Positions 24,027 to 33,167 of a DNA stretch of 64,000 nt are shown here, in pieces (position 1 is the first letter of the stretch; the number at the start of each line of letters is the position of its first letter). Origin of the DNA: Bacteroidales bacterium (GTDB taxonomy: Bacteria > Bacteroidota > Bacteroidia > Bacteroidales > UBA932); the NCBI GenBank assembly GCA_024402135.1, contig JAKSJN010000002.1, positions 62,001 to 126,000 of the forward strand, given 5' to 3'. The position numbers and the translations under genes are program-made. The notes under the pieces were generated by a model. That model saw nothing but the letters and a program-made list of their open reading frames with translations, searched no databases and was not told the origin of the DNA.

Positions 24027-25982
24027 ATGAAACTAATCAACACCATGCTGTTCCTTCTGGCCGGCACCGCGCTCCAGGCCCAGGTCATCACCAGTCCGAA
24101 CGGCCAGCTGAAGGTCAATGTCAGCTGCGACAACGGAGTCGCAAACTACAGCGTCGTACTGGACAGCGACACCCTTATTTGCAAGTCTCCTCTCGGTCTC
24201 AGGACCACAATCGGCGACTATACCAAAGGACTGAAACTCACCGGAATGAGTGAGATCAAAAGTGTAAGCGAAAACTACAGTCTGCCACAGAGCAAGATCG
24301 CAGACATCAGCTATACGGCAAATGAGGCTACATACAGCTTCGCAACAGATGCCGAAAGATCGGTACCGGCGTTCGATGTCACCATGCACGTTGATAATTC
24401 GAACGTAGCTTTCAAGTACACCATCCACTCAGTAAGGGCACGTGGTGGCGAGCGTCTCTCTTGCATCGTCGAGGAGGAGAACACCATCTATACCTTCCCG
24501 GAGGGAACCACATCGTTCAACTGTCCTCAGATGCTTCCACAGGGTGGTTTCGCACGTACCACCCCTAGTTACGAGACTTTCTATGAGTATGACGCGCCTC
24601 TTGGAAAGAACGGAAGCGGCCTTGGCTATGTCTTCCCTGCCCTCTTCAAGATCGGCGACAAGGGTTGGGTGATGCTCAACGAGACAAACGTCGGCGGCAA
24701 CTACTGCGGCTCACGCATCGACTGTGCCGGCGACCGTGCATATACAATCGCTTATCCTGACGAAAGAGAATTCGGTGGAGTAGGTCAGGCTAACCCTGGT
24801 CTTTCGCTTCCTGGTGATACTCCTTGGCGTACCATCACCGTCGGCCGTACCATGGCTCCTCTTGCGGAGACCACCATCCAGTGGGACCTTGTCAAGCCAC
24901 AGTACGAAGCATCGATCGACTATAAATATGGCCGTTCTGCATGGAGCTGGATCATCCGCATGGATGACAGCTGTAACTATGACGAGCAGAAGGAATACAT
25001 CGATTTCGCATCTGAAATGGGCTGGGAATACCTTCTCATCGACGCCTGGTGGGACAGGAACATCGGCTACGAGAAGATCGAGGAGCTCTCGAAGTACGCA
25101 CAGAGCAAGGGCGTAGGCCTCTTCCTCTGGTACAACTCCAACGGTTACTGGAATGACGCGCCTCAGGGTCCTCGTGGCAAGCTTCATCGCCTCATGGACC
25201 GTCGCAGAGAGATGGCATGGCTCCAGAAGGCAGGCATCAAGGGTCTCAAGATCGACTTCATCGGCGGCGACAAGCAGCAGTGCATGCAGATGTACGAGGA
25301 TATCCTCTTCGACGCAAACGAGTTCGGTCTCATGGTCATCTTCCATGGATGTACCCTTCCTCGCGGCTGGGAGAGAATGTATCCTAACTTCGCTGCAGCC
25401 GAGGCTGTACGTGCCAGCGAGAACCTTTCTTTCGGTCAGAACGACAACGACCTCGAAGCAAAGGCAGGAACCATTCATCCTGTACTCCGCAATGCTGTTG
25501 CAAACATGGATTTCGGTGGCTCCGCACTTAACAAGCGTTACTCGAAGGGCAATGACCGTGGAACATACCGCCGCACCAGCGACGTCTATGCACTCGCCAC
25601 AGCAGTTCTCTTCCAGTCTCCTATCCAGAATTTCGCACTTGCACCAAACAACCTTACCGATGCTCCAGATTGGGCTATCGATTTCATGAAGAAGGTTCCT
25701 ACCACCTGGGAGGATATGAAGTACATCGACGGCTACCCTGGCAAGTACCTCATCATGGCCCGCAAGCACGCCGGAAAGTGGATTCTTGCAGCCATCAACG
25801 CCGAGGAGAAACCTCTTGAGCTTCAGTACAATGTCAACGAGCTTTTCAGCGGAAGCGAGCCTGTAACCGTATACAGCGACACTCCTGAGCTCGTAGGCGG
25901 CGTCAAGACCGTCAAGGCCAACAAGAAGGGTATCATCAAGCTCTCAGTCCCTTGCAACGGCGGCCTGGTCGTAATGCAGTAA
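24027..25982 (+). CDS. GH97 alpha-glycosidase, exported
   Basis: 651 residues with a signal peptide ending ALQAQ (~19). The N-terminal GH97 beta-super-sandwich (~20-285) precedes a (beta/alpha)8 barrel (YLLIDAWWDRNIGY, ~335; GLFLWYNSNGYWND, ~360; GLKIDFIGGDKQ, ~405) and a C-terminal beta domain. GH97 contains inverting alpha-glucosidases (SusB type) and retaining alpha-galactosidases. The Asp in KIDF sits where the retaining group has its nucleophile, favouring the retaining, alpha-galactosidase-like branch, but this needs an alignment. Acts in the periplasm. Monocistronic, with a strong terminator after it. Confidence 0.9.
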   Translation: MKLINTMLFLLAGTALQAQVITSPNGQLKVNVSCDNGVANYSVVLDSDTLICKSPLGLRTTIGDYTKGLKLTGMSEIKSVSENYSLPQSKIADISYTANEATYSFATDAERSVPAFDVTMHVDNSNVAFKYTIHSVRARGGERLSCIVEEENTIYTFPEGTTSFNCPQMLPQGGFARTTPSYETFYEYDAPLGKNGSGLGYVFPALFKIGDKGWVMLNETNVGGNYCGSRIDCAGDRAYTIAYPDEREFGGVGQANPGLSLPGDTPWRTITVGRTMAPLAETTIQWDLVKPQYEASIDYKYGRSAWSWIIRMDDSCNYDEQKEYIDFASEMGWEYLLIDAWWDRNIGYEKIEELSKYAQSKGVGLFLWYNSNGYWNDAPQGPRGKLHRLMDRRREMAWLQKAGIKGLKIDFIGGDKQQCMQMYEDILFDANEFGLMVIFHGCTLPRGWERMYPNFAAAEAVRASENLSFGQNDNDLEAKAGTIHPVLRNAVANMDFGGSALNKRYSKGNDRGTYRRTSDVYALATAVLFQSPIQNFALAPNNLTDAPDWAIDFMKKVPTTWEDMKYIDGYPGKYLIMARKHAGKWILAAINAEEKPLELQYNVNELFSGSEPVTVYSDTPELVGGVKTVKANKKGIIKLSVPCNGGLVVMQ

Positions 25983-25998
25983 TAAACTTTATCATACC

Positions 25999-26032
25999 AA
26001 AAAAGAGTCATCCTTTCGGATGGCTCTTTTTG
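25999..26032 (+). terminator. Intrinsic terminator after GH97
   Basis: AAAAGAGTCATCC and GGATGGCTCTTTTT form a ~13-bp stem with a TTTC loop and T-tail. The A-rich left side also makes it work for the convergent DJ-1 gene. Confidence 0.85.
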
Positions 26033-26063
26033 TGTTGGAATGGGTCAGATCCTCTACGTTTTC

Positions 26064-26624
26064 TTACTCTCCCATAAGATGCTTGAAGCGCATGCCCTCA
26101 GCTATCTTGGAAGCTATTTCAGGAGAGGCCACTAAAGATGCAAGTTCATATCCGAACGGGAATGCTGCCGCAGGCCCTTCAGCTGTGGTGATGTTGCCAT
26201 CAGTCTCGACAAGTTCACGGGTGTATTCTGCACCCTCGAGCATCTCCTCGAAACCAGGATAGCAGGCAACACGCTTACCCTTTATGATACCAAGCTGTCC
26301 AAGAACGACTGCCGGTGCCGCACAGATAGCTGCGATACGTTCACCCTTGCGGTTACGCTCGACAAGAATATCAGCCAAAGGCTCACAATCATAAAGATTT
26401 GCAGCGCCAGGCATGCCGCCAGGGAGGACGACAAGTTCAGCTCCATCATAATCGTTCTCATCGAAAAGGGTGTCAGCCATGACGGTGACCCCATGAGAGG
26501 AAATGACAGCCTTGCTGTCGCTGATGCTTACTGTCACAACATCCTTGCCTGCGCGACGCAGGATGTCGATAGGGATGATGGCCTCGCTTTCTTCGAAGCC
26601 TTCTGCGAGAAATACGTAAATCAT
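26064..26624 (-). CDS. DJ-1/PfpI-family protein (YajL-like)
   Basis: 186 residues, the standard length. Conserved elements: FLAEGFEESEAIIPIDILRRAG (~5-26, with the Glu that tunes the Cys), LVVLPGGMPGA (~65) and the nucleophile elbow AAICAAPAVVLGQ (~98-106) with the reactive Cys. Family members act as glyoxalase III/deglycase-type or redox-protective proteins in the cytosol. The next gene upstream on the same strand ends only 1 bp before its start, so it is translated from the kinase mRNA. Confidence 0.9.
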   Translation of the reverse strand: MIYVFLAEGFEESEAIIPIDILRRAGKDVVTVSISDSKAVISSHGVTVMADTLFDENDYDGAELVVLPGGMPGAANLYDCEPLADILVERNRKGERIAAICAAPAVVLGQLGIIKGKRVACYPGFEEMLEGAEYTRELVETDGNITTAEGPAAAFPFGYELASLVASPEIASKIAEGMRFKHLMGE

Positions 26625-26625
26625 A

Positions 26626-27567
26626 TTATCGTTGGTTTTTGTTTTTCATCTGTTCCGCAAACGAATGGCTGACAACATTGTCGATGCTCATGCAGCACTC
26701 GCGGGAAAAGCTCTGAGCCGTATCGAGTATGGATACCCAACTATCACTGCTCAATCCTGACGTCAGATCCAATCTGGTGATGCCGTCTCTCACGAGCGAA
26801 TAGATCACACCTGCATTATAATTGTCACCGGCCCCGATGGTACTGACAGTCTCGACAGGCATGATAGCCTGTTCAAGCGAGACACCTCCGTTTGCATTCA
26901 GAATCGTTGGCTTGGAGCCACATGTATATATAAGATTCTTTCCTTTCAATGACGGAATCTCGAGCACCTTGTCATGATCAGTCAGCCCGTATACATGGAA
27001 GAAATCCTCGTTGCTGCCACGGATTATGTCCGCGAAAGAGCAGTTTTCCTCAATCGCCTGCATCAGCAGAGGGAGCTCAGCCTTGTGCGAGGGTCTGAAA
27101 TTGATATCGTAATAGATGATAGCTCCTCGGTTCCTTGCATGTTCCAGCAATGACTTCACCTTCACTCGGATTACCGGATTGACGGCGTAGTATGAACCGA
27201 ACAGGACAATGTCCTCCTGGTTGATCTCAGGGATGCGCATTTCTGCCCTGTCATGCGGATGGTCCTTGTAAAAAACGTAATTTGCGTCGTTGGCTTCGTC
27301 CAGGAACGCCAGAGAAAGATGGCTCTTGCCTCCTCTGTCGACGTCGGCGGAAGAGACTCCGTTCTCTTCCAGATATGAACATACAAGGTCGCCGATATGG
27401 TCATCTCCCGTCTCGGAAAGGAAAGTGGCATTGAGTCCGCAGCGGCCGATGGATATCATCGAATTGAATGTACTGCCTCCCGGGACAGCGCTGACAGGCC
27501 TGTCGTTCTTGAAGATGATGTCGAATACGGTCTCGCCTATTCCTATGACTTTCCTTTTCGGTTTCAT
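26626..27567 (-). CDS. PfkB-family carbohydrate kinase (fructokinase-like)
   Basis: 313 residues. It has the two PfkB signatures: the N-terminal glycine motif VPGGSTFNSMISIGRCG (~29-45) and the C-terminal anion-hole/catalytic-base motif TIGAGDNYNAGVIY (~242-255). Cytosolic ATP-dependent kinase of a sugar such as fructose, or of a related nucleoside; the lid residues do not settle the substrate. Forms a two-gene unit with the DJ-1 gene, plausible since DJ-1 proteins detoxify sugar-derived glyoxals. Its -7 element (27583-27590) overlaps that of the divergent gene. Confidence 0.85.
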   Translation of the reverse strand: MKPKRKVIGIGETVFDIIFKNDRPVSAVPGGSTFNSMISIGRCGLNATFLSETGDDHIGDLVCSYLEENGVSSADVDRGGKSHLSLAFLDEANDANYVFYKDHPHDRAEMRIPEINQEDIVLFGSYYAVNPVIRVKVKSLLEHARNRGAIIYYDINFRPSHKAELPLLMQAIEENCSFADIIRGSNEDFFHVYGLTDHDKVLEIPSLKGKNLIYTCGSKPTILNANGGVSLEQAIMPVETVSTIGAGDNYNAGVIYSLVRDGITRLDLTSGLSSDSWVSILDTAQSFSRECCMSIDNVVSHSFAEQMKNKNQR

Positions 27568-27582
27568 GTTCGCTTGTTTTCA

Positions 27583-27600
27583 CAAAAATACTTATTTTTG
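27583..27600. promoter_or_regulatory. Back-to-back promoter elements of the kinase and the TapB-like gene
   Basis: Minus-strand TATTTTTG (27583-27590) and plus-strand TATTTTTG (27593-27600) are separated by 2 bp, so the two divergent promoters must compete for or share polymerase access. Confidence 0.45.
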
Positions 27601-27633
27601 AGAAATAGAAGCACAACCAAAATCATCCCGAAG

Positions 27634-28308
27634 GTGAAACGATTCATCACTATAGCATTAACGATATTTTTATCGATAAGCGCATCGGCACAGAACGACG
27701 CCTATTTCTGCACACGTCAAGGAGCAGTCCTACGCTACGAGAGGACCGAAGCCGGCAAGAACAAGCTGGAGTACGTCAGAATCCAGGAGAACAAGAGTTA
27801 TGATGCAGCCAGCGGCAAGGTCAGTTTCACCAACGACATGCTCAAGCCAAACGGAGAGTCATACTTCAAGGCTCCCCTCTCGATGGACGCAACGGTATCC
27901 AAGGACAATACTGTAACCATGGATGTAGGACAGTCGGCAGCATCAATTGTCAAAAGTCTCATGCCTGACGCCGATATCAAGGCGACCGGAGGCAAGTCGG
28001 TACTCAGAAGCGACATGAAACCAGGTGACGTTCTTCCTGACGTGAACATAGTAATAAGCGCAATGGGCCTGGAGTTCAAGAGCACGGTAACCGATCGCAA
28101 GGTCGTACGCTTCGAGAAACTCAGGACAAAAGCCGGAGAATTCGACTGTGTGGTAGTGCGTGAACACAAGACAGAGAAAGGACTTGGCATGAACAAGGTC
28201 AAGATCAACGACACCTGGTACGCCAAGGGCGTCGGAATGGTCCGCCACGACACCTATGACAAGAAAATGAAACTCCAGACAACAGAACTGTTGACCTCGA
28301 TTAAATAG
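27634..28308 (+). CDS. Exported protein, TapB/DUF3108-like
   Basis: 224 residues from a GTG start at 27634, which begins a good signal peptide (KRFITIALTIFLSISASAQ); longer frames read into the kinase gene on the opposite strand. The mature protein is beta-rich, with YFCTRQGAVLRYERTE (~25) and EFDCVVVREHKTEKGLGMNKVKINDTWYAKGVGMVRHD-type repeats near the end, resembling the TapB/DUF3108 group of periplasmic proteins thought to bind lipid or hydrophobic ligands. The stop is 6 bp before the lytic transglycosylase gene, so it may be an envelope partner of that enzyme. Confidence 0.6.
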   Translation: MKRFITIALTIFLSISASAQNDAYFCTRQGAVLRYERTEAGKNKLEYVRIQENKSYDAASGKVSFTNDMLKPNGESYFKAPLSMDATVSKDNTVTMDVGQSAASIVKSLMPDADIKATGGKSVLRSDMKPGDVLPDVNIVISAMGLEFKSTVTDRKVVRFEKLRTKAGEFDCVVVREHKTEKGLGMNKVKINDTWYAKGVGMVRHDTYDKKMKLQTTELLTSIK

Positions 28309-28314
28309 CACCCG

Positions 28315-29223
28315 ATGAAAAAAGCATATATTACTCTCGCAGCATTGCTGCTCAGCATATCAGCCTGTGCCCAGAACCAGAACACACAGCAGGAGGCTTT
28401 CAATCCTTATCCACAGGGCCAGCTGCAGATGATATACACAGCGCCTAAGGTTCCTTCGAAGGTTGATTTTGCCGGTACCGTTGTTGACCTGAAGAAGACA
28501 GACCACAGGGAGCGCATGGACCGCGAGATGCTGGCTTTCACCTATTCACACCAGAATACGATATTGATGCTGAAGCGCACCAAGAGGATATTCCCGCAGA
28601 TTGAACCGATCCTCAAGGAGTGCGGTGTGCCTGACGACCTGAAATATCTCATGGCGATCGAGAGCAACCTGCTCCCTACCGCTGTATCATCAGCAGGGGC
28701 AGCCGGTCTTTGGCAGTTCATGGCAGCAACCGGAAGACAGTTCGGACTGGAGGTCAACGAGAACATCGATGAACGCTACAACATAGAGAAGGCTACACGC
28801 GCAGCATGCAAGTACCTTCTTGACGCTTACAAGAAATATGGCGACTGGATGACCGTTGCGGCCAGCTACAATGCCGGCCAGGGACGTATCTCCAGCGAGC
28901 TCAGCAAGCAGAAAGTCGATTCTGCGATGGATCTCCTTCTCGTGGAGGAAACCAGCCGATACATGTTCCGTATCCTTGCCGCAAAGCTGTTCCTCGAGAA
29001 TCCTGCCGACTACGGTTTCAGGCTTGAAGAGGATGACTACTATCAGTATGAAGAACCGGAGAAGGTCATCAAGGTCACCAGTACAATCGCGGATCTTGCC
29101 ACCTTCGCGAAGCAGAACGGCACCACCTACCGTCAGATCAGGCTGGCAAATCCTTGGCTGCGGCAGTCTTCCCTGCAGGACAAGTCCGGCAAGGTCTATG
29201 AGGTGATCATTCCTAAAGATTAA
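28315..29223 (+). CDS. Lytic transglycosylase (SLT/MltD-like), lipoprotein or exported
   Basis: 302 residues. Signal peptide with a possible lipobox at SISAC (Cys18). The SLT domain (~95-225) holds the catalytic Glu in MAIESNLLPTAVSSAGAAGLWQFM (~118) and the GASYNAG-type motif VAASYNAGQGRI (~180). A degenerate LysM-like region (ATFAKQNGTTYRQIRLANPW, ~262-282) follows. Such enzymes cleave the beta-1,4 bond between MurNAc and GlcNAc with 1,6-anhydro product, for wall remodelling. The stop overlaps the convergent gene's stop by 3 bp. Confidence 0.88.
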   Translation: MKKAYITLAALLLSISACAQNQNTQQEAFNPYPQGQLQMIYTAPKVPSKVDFAGTVVDLKKTDHRERMDREMLAFTYSHQNTILMLKRTKRIFPQIEPILKECGVPDDLKYLMAIESNLLPTAVSSAGAAGLWQFMAATGRQFGLEVNENIDERYNIEKATRAACKYLLDAYKKYGDWMTVAASYNAGQGRISSELSKQKVDSAMDLLLVEETSRYMFRILAAKLFLENPADYGFRLEEDDYYQYEEPEKVIKVTSTIADLATFAKQNGTTYRQIRLANPWLRQSSLQDKSGKVYEVIIPKD

Positions 29224-30347
29224 AGAGTCTTTCCGTAGATTCTTCTGCGACGGTGCAGTCTTGCATCGTAGCCGCTCCAGAGATTCTGGACCGCATGGTT
29301 GGTCTCGAGTTCAGGATTGGTCTCGGCGTACTTGAAACCGGCCTTGAGCAGACGTGGGAATATGTCAGCGATGACCAGAGCCGGAACGCCCTTTGACTGG
29401 AGGTCGGGATGTACGGCAATCAGCATCATGTCGACTGTATCCGTACCCTTTGCGTTGAGGGCGCGCAGCATGTGGAACCATCCGAACGGGAAGAGCTTTC
29501 CGTCACATTTCTGGAGAGCCTTGGTCATCGATGGCACCATGAGTCCGAATGCGACAAGCTCTCCGGCTTCGTTCTCGATGAACGACACAAAGTCCAGATT
29601 GACCATGGACAGATATGCATCCACATACTGTTTCATCTGCTTCCGGGATAGCTGAGAGTAGCCGAAAAGGACGCAGTATGTCTTGTTGACAAGGTCAAAG
29701 AGCTTGTATCCGACGCCTTTCGACATGATGTCCCGCTTGGTATAGCGGACTGCATGAAGTCCGCATCGCTCCATCACGACCTTTGAGAAACGGGATATTT
29801 TCTCTGGCATGGCGTCCGGAAGTGTGATCCTTCTCTCGACCCAGTCGGTCACCTTGGCATAACCCAGATTCTCCATATGGGCCATGTAATACGGATGATT
29901 GTAGAAAGTGATCATTGTTCCGAGTTCGTCGAAACCATCGACCAGCATACCTTCCGTATCGAAATCGGTGAATCCCAAAGGGCCTTCAATCTCGTCCTGA
30001 CCACGTTCCCTTGCCCATTTCTCGACAGTTTCCATCAGCGCTGCCGATACTTCCTCGTCATCGATGAAGTCGATCCAGCCGAATCTGGCAGCTTTCTTGT
30101 TCCAGGCTTCGTTGGAGCGGGGGTTGAGGATTGCTGCAACTCTGCCGACAATCTTTCCGTCCCTGTACGCAAGGAAGAAATCAGCGTCGCAGAATTCGAA
30201 TGCTGCATTGTAGGACTTGTCAAAGGTCTTGACGTCGTCCGCCGCCATTGTCGGTACGTAGTATGGATTGCCCTTATACAGTCTGTTTGGATATTCAGCG
30301 AAGAGTCTGAGCTGCTTGCGGGTGGTTGCTTTGACTATGTCTACCAT
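29220..30347 (-). CDS. GNAT-like acetyltransferase family protein
   Basis: 375 residues, about twice a simple GNAT domain. The N-terminal half contains the FFLAYRDGKIVGRVAAILN strand-loop (~56-75), typical of acetyl-CoA-binding folds, and an acceptor-side region GPLGFTDFDTEGMLVDGFDE (~122-141). The C-terminal half (~240-375) has MMLIAVHPDLQSKGVPALVI, which matches the GNAT acetyl-CoA loop (R/Q-x-x-G-x-G/A). This long form is common and uncharacterised in Bacteroidota. It is 10 bp downstream of the D-cysteine-desulfhydrase gene. Substrate unknown. Confidence 0.7.
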   Translation of the reverse strand: MVDIVKATTRKQLRLFAEYPNRLYKGNPYYVPTMAADDVKTFDKSYNAAFEFCDADFFLAYRDGKIVGRVAAILNPRSNEAWNKKAARFGWIDFIDDEEVSAALMETVEKWARERGQDEIEGPLGFTDFDTEGMLVDGFDELGTMITFYNHPYYMAHMENLGYAKVTDWVERRITLPDAMPEKISRFSKVVMERCGLHAVRYTKRDIMSKGVGYKLFDLVNKTYCVLFGYSQLSRKQMKQYVDAYLSMVNLDFVSFIENEAGELVAFGLMVPSMTKALQKCDGKLFPFGWFHMLRALNAKGTDTVDMMLIAVHPDLQSKGVPALVIADIFPRLLKAGFKYAETNPELETNHAVQNLWSGYDARLHRRRRIYGKTL

Positions 30348-30357
30348 GGGTCAGGTC

Positions 30358-31374
30358 TTAGAGATTGAATGATTTCGATACAGGGAAGAGGCCGAAGAGA
30401 CCTCCTGTATGAATGAAGAGCACGTTCTTCGAGTCACGAAGACTGCCTCCTTTCTGGAGCTCGTTCCACAGGCCATAAGTTGCCTTTCCTGTATAGACAG
30501 GATCGAATACGATTCCCTCCATGCGGGCAATGTTCTTGATATGTTCAAGTTCTTCCGGTCTGCTCAGAGCGTAACCGATGCCGACATATCCGTCATTGAT
30601 CTCGAAATCTTCCGGTTTCATCGTTGCCGCGCACGCGTCAGCCTTTTCCTGACTGATCTCACCCTGCTCAACGAGATAAGGCAGAGCCTCGAGCGAAATC
30701 TTGTGACAGTAGTTCTGGAAATACTTTACATCATCGCAGACCGCCATTGCCACGATACGTCGGCCATAGCCGCCAAGGATGTTTGCCAGGTTCAAGCCAG
30801 CAGCGGTGCCACCTGAACCTGTTGCAATCACGATAGTGTCGAACTTGATGCCGAGTTCCTTCTCCTGTTCAAGGATTTCATGGAATGCATTGTAGTAGCC
30901 AAGTGTTCCGACTCCGTTTGATGCTCCTTCGGGAATGATGTATGGATGATATCCCTGTCTGCGGTATTCTTCCGCCATTTCCGCCATTATCTCGTTGCGG
31001 CTGTTGCTGTACTCTTCTCTTGTACAGAATCTTACGTCCGCTCCCATGAGCAGGTCGAGAAAATAGTTGCCTTCTACAGGAGGCTGCTCGCTTATGCGCA
31101 GCAGGACTGCCGATTTCATTCCATGATAGGTTGCGACTGCGACCGTGGCGCGGCAGTGGTTGCTCTGGATGCCGCCAGTCGTGATAAGGAGGTCTGCTCC
31201 TTGCTGAATAGCTTCCTGAACGGAGAATTCAAGCTTTCTGATCTTGTTGCCGGACCATTCACTTCCAGTCTGGTCGTCGCGCTTTATGTATATGTTACTG
31301 TCCAGTTCCTTCGACAGCCGTTCGAGTTTCTGAATCTTGGTCGGCAGATTTGCCAACGACAGTTTTTTCATCAA
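30358..31374 (-). CDS. dcyD: D-cysteine desulfhydrase / ACC deaminase family PLP enzyme
   Basis: 338 residues. Fold type II PLP enzyme: the PLP-binding Lys is in SGNKIRKLEF (~43-52), the Ser and glycine-rich phosphate region in GGIQSNHCRATVAVA (~72) and IVIATGSGGTAAGLNLA (~185). The conserved N-terminal block NIYIKRDDQTGSEWSGN is typical of DcyD, which breaks D-cysteine to pyruvate, H2S and ammonia, and of ACC deaminase. D-cysteine or a related beta-substituted amino acid is most likely. The two Met at the start leave a one-codon uncertainty. Co-transcribed with the GNAT gene downstream. Confidence 0.85.
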   Translation of the reverse strand: MMKKLSLANLPTKIQKLERLSKELDSNIYIKRDDQTGSEWSGNKIRKLEFSVQEAIQQGADLLITTGGIQSNHCRATVAVATYHGMKSAVLLRISEQPPVEGNYFLDLLMGADVRFCTREEYSNSRNEIMAEMAEEYRRQGYHPYIIPEGASNGVGTLGYYNAFHEILEQEKELGIKFDTIVIATGSGGTAAGLNLANILGGYGRRIVAMAVCDDVKYFQNYCHKISLEALPYLVEQGEISQEKADACAATMKPEDFEINDGYVGIGYALSRPEELEHIKNIARMEGIVFDPVYTGKATYGLWNELQKGGSLRDSKNVLFIHTGGLFGLFPVSKSFNL

Positions 31375-31455
31375 TGTGTACTTATTATGCGGTTCAGATG
31401 GATGGTCCCATCAAGGTTCATTGACCAAAAGTAACAAAAAAAACCGGATACAAAG

Positions 31456-32001
31456 CTATCTGCGGCGATTTATGACGTTTCCATCCACGACAAGAATATC
31501 CATCGGCAAATCCCATTCATCGACAGGCACAGCATCGACAATCTGCCAACCGAAGGCAACACCGACTTTTGTACAATCAAGAGTTTTCAATGTCCTGTCG
31601 TAATAACCTTTTCCCCGTCCAAGACGACGGCCGCATCGATCAAAGGCTACACCAGGGACGAGAATCAGGTCAATTTCATCGGAAGCAACGTCAGGAGCAT
31701 TGGACGACGGCTCCATGATACCTGCGAAACCAGGGACAAGATAGCCTGGGACATATTCTTTAAGGAGGAGATCATTTCCGGAAACAAGAGGGAGAACTAT
31801 CCTCTTGCCGCCAACACCTAGAAGCGGAGTCAGGTCAACCTCACCCGGAAGTGCACAGTACATCATCACAGTAGAGGCATCCTGCCACTCCGGCAGATCG
31901 AGCACCGCCTGGACGACGAGTGATGAATCCGGACAGGGATTCTCCTCTCTAAGTGCCTTTATGCGCCTCCTTATTTCTCTTTTTGCATCGATTGCCGACA
32001 T
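31456..32001 (-). CDS. 5-formyltetrahydrofolate cyclo-ligase
   Basis: 181 residues, as expected. It holds the ATP-binding KREIRRRIKAL N-terminus, the EVDLTPLL folate-side motif (~54) and the C-terminal signature GVAFDRCGRRLGRGKGYYDR (~131-150). It converts 5-formyl-THF to 5,10-methenyl-THF with ATP in one-carbon metabolism. It may be read through into the D-cysteine-desulfhydrase gene across the 81-bp gap, where a short A-rich run but no hairpin is seen. Divergent from the thioredoxin gene. Confidence 0.93.
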   Translation of the reverse strand: MSAIDAKREIRRRIKALREENPCPDSSLVVQAVLDLPEWQDASTVMMYCALPGEVDLTPLLGVGGKRIVLPLVSGNDLLLKEYVPGYLVPGFAGIMEPSSNAPDVASDEIDLILVPGVAFDRCGRRLGRGKGYYDRTLKTLDCTKVGVAFGWQIVDAVPVDEWDLPMDILVVDGNVINRRR

Positions 32002-32021
32002 GTTTGGGAAATGTTCTTTTA

Positions 32022-32047
32022 CAAATATACAAAAGAGATTATATTTG
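32022..32047. promoter_or_regulatory. Divergent promoters between the folate and thioredoxin-like genes
   Basis: Minus-strand TATATTTG (32022-32029) and plus-strand TATATTTG (32040-32047) are both perfect TAnnTTTG elements, 10 bp apart. Leaders would be about 14 and 15-20 nt. Confidence 0.5.
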
Positions 32048-32069
32048 TATTTAACCCAAAAGAAACCTT

Positions 32070-32546
32070 ATGAAAAGATTCTTGATCGTGCTGATGGTGG
32101 CAGTGCTCTCCATCGGACAGGCACAGGCCCAGAAGGCAAAGATCTATGACGAGACCATTGACCCTATCGCCCAGATCAACAGTGCGGTGTCAAAGGCAAA
32201 AGCTTCAAACAAGTACGTCATCTGCCAGGTCGGCGGCAACTGGTGCGTATGGTGTCTCCGCTTCGCGGATTTCATCACAAAGGATTCCGAAATCAAATCA
32301 GTGATCGACAAGAACTACGTCTACATTCATGTAAACTATCCTCGCAAGGACGCCGACAGGAAACTCACGGACAAGATCTCAAACGCAGGCCGTTTCGGCT
32401 ACCCTGCCCTGGTTGTAATGAATGACAAGGGCGAGGTGATCCACATACAGGACAGCAGTTTCCTCGAGGCAGGCGAAGGCTACGACAAGGACAAGGTCCT
32501 CCGTTTCCTCAATGGCTGGACTCCCAAGGCAGTAGCGGGCAAGTAA
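32070..32546 (+). CDS. Exported thioredoxin-fold protein
   Basis: 158 residues with a signal peptide ending AQAQ (~21). A thioredoxin-like fold with redox motif GGNWCVWCLRFADF (Cys at ~58 and ~61) and the cis-Pro region GRFGYPALVVMN (~107). Acts in the periplasm, reducing or isomerising disulfides of exported proteins; the WCVWC motif is like thioredoxin_7/DsbD-gamma-type proteins. The stop is followed after one base by the ATG of the FNT gene, so they are one transcript. Confidence 0.85.
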   Translation: MKRFLIVLMVAVLSIGQAQAQKAKIYDETIDPIAQINSAVSKAKASNKYVICQVGGNWCVWCLRFADFITKDSEIKSVIDKNYVYIHVNYPRKDADRKLTDKISNAGRFGYPALVVMNDKGEVIHIQDSSFLEAGEGYDKDKVLRFLNGWTPKAVAGK

Positions 32547-32547
32547 G

Positions 32548-33144
32548 ATGGGCAAGGTCATAAAACCGGCAATCTTTGCCGGAATCGCCATCGCTGTCGG
32601 AGGCACCGTATTCCTCAATGTTGGAGGGCTTGCCGGTGCCGTCCTGTTCAGTTTCGGTCTCATCACGGTAATCCATTACAAGCTGAAGCTTTATACCGGA
32701 ACCGCCGGTTTCGTGACAAAGGACAGCTGGGGTCAGCTTGGCATCATTCTTCTGGCAAACATCATCGGATGTCTGGTCTCTGCCCTGATTGTCCGTACCG
32801 GAGCGCCACAGCTCGTTGATGCAGCTGACGCCATCGTTGCGAAACGTCTTGCAGCCGGACCTCTGCGCTGCGGTCTCATGGGCATAGGCTGCGGTCTGAT
32901 CATGACTACAGCAGTACAGTTCGGCAGAAAGCAGCAGTGGCTGCCGCTCCTTTTCGGTGTGCCTGTATTCATTCTCTGCGGTTTCACTCACTGCATCGCG
33001 GACGCATTCTATTATTGCATGGCATCGCCATCCCTGCTGCTCGGCAATGCAGGAATGATAATTCTGACTTATGTTCTTGTCGTCATCGGCAACCTCGCAG
33101 GCTGTAACCTGTACAGACTGTTTGTCGACAAGGAAGATTTGTAA
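32548..33144 (+). CDS. Formate/nitrite transporter (FNT) family protein, short form
   Basis: 198 residues with six hydrophobic segments, compared with ~270-280 for FocA/NirC, so this is the compact version found in Bacteroidota. FNT-like residues are PAIFAGIAIAVGGTVFLN (~7-24), KLYTGTAGF, LRCGLMGIGCGL (~106) and VPVFILCGFTHCIADAFYY (~140-156), where the His of the central pore sits in FTHCIAD. FNT pentamers pass formate, nitrite or hydrosulfide. Since the D-cysteine desulfhydrase is nearby, hydrosulfide is a possibility but only an inference. Confidence 0.8.
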   Translation: MGKVIKPAIFAGIAIAVGGTVFLNVGGLAGAVLFSFGLITVIHYKLKLYTGTAGFVTKDSWGQLGIILLANIIGCLVSALIVRTGAPQLVDAADAIVAKRLAAGPLRCGLMGIGCGLIMTTAVQFGRKQQWLPLLFGVPVFILCGFTHCIADAFYYCMASPSLLLGNAGMIILTYVLVVIGNLAGCNLYRLFVDKEDL

Positions 33145-33167
33145 ACGATCTATAAAACAACAATCAT

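Noticed and set aside
24711-25769. Long minus-strand open frame (352 codons) opposite GH97
   Set aside because: It mirrors the high-GC third positions of the GH97 gene and has no recognisable motif; the plus-strand protein is full of conserved motifs.
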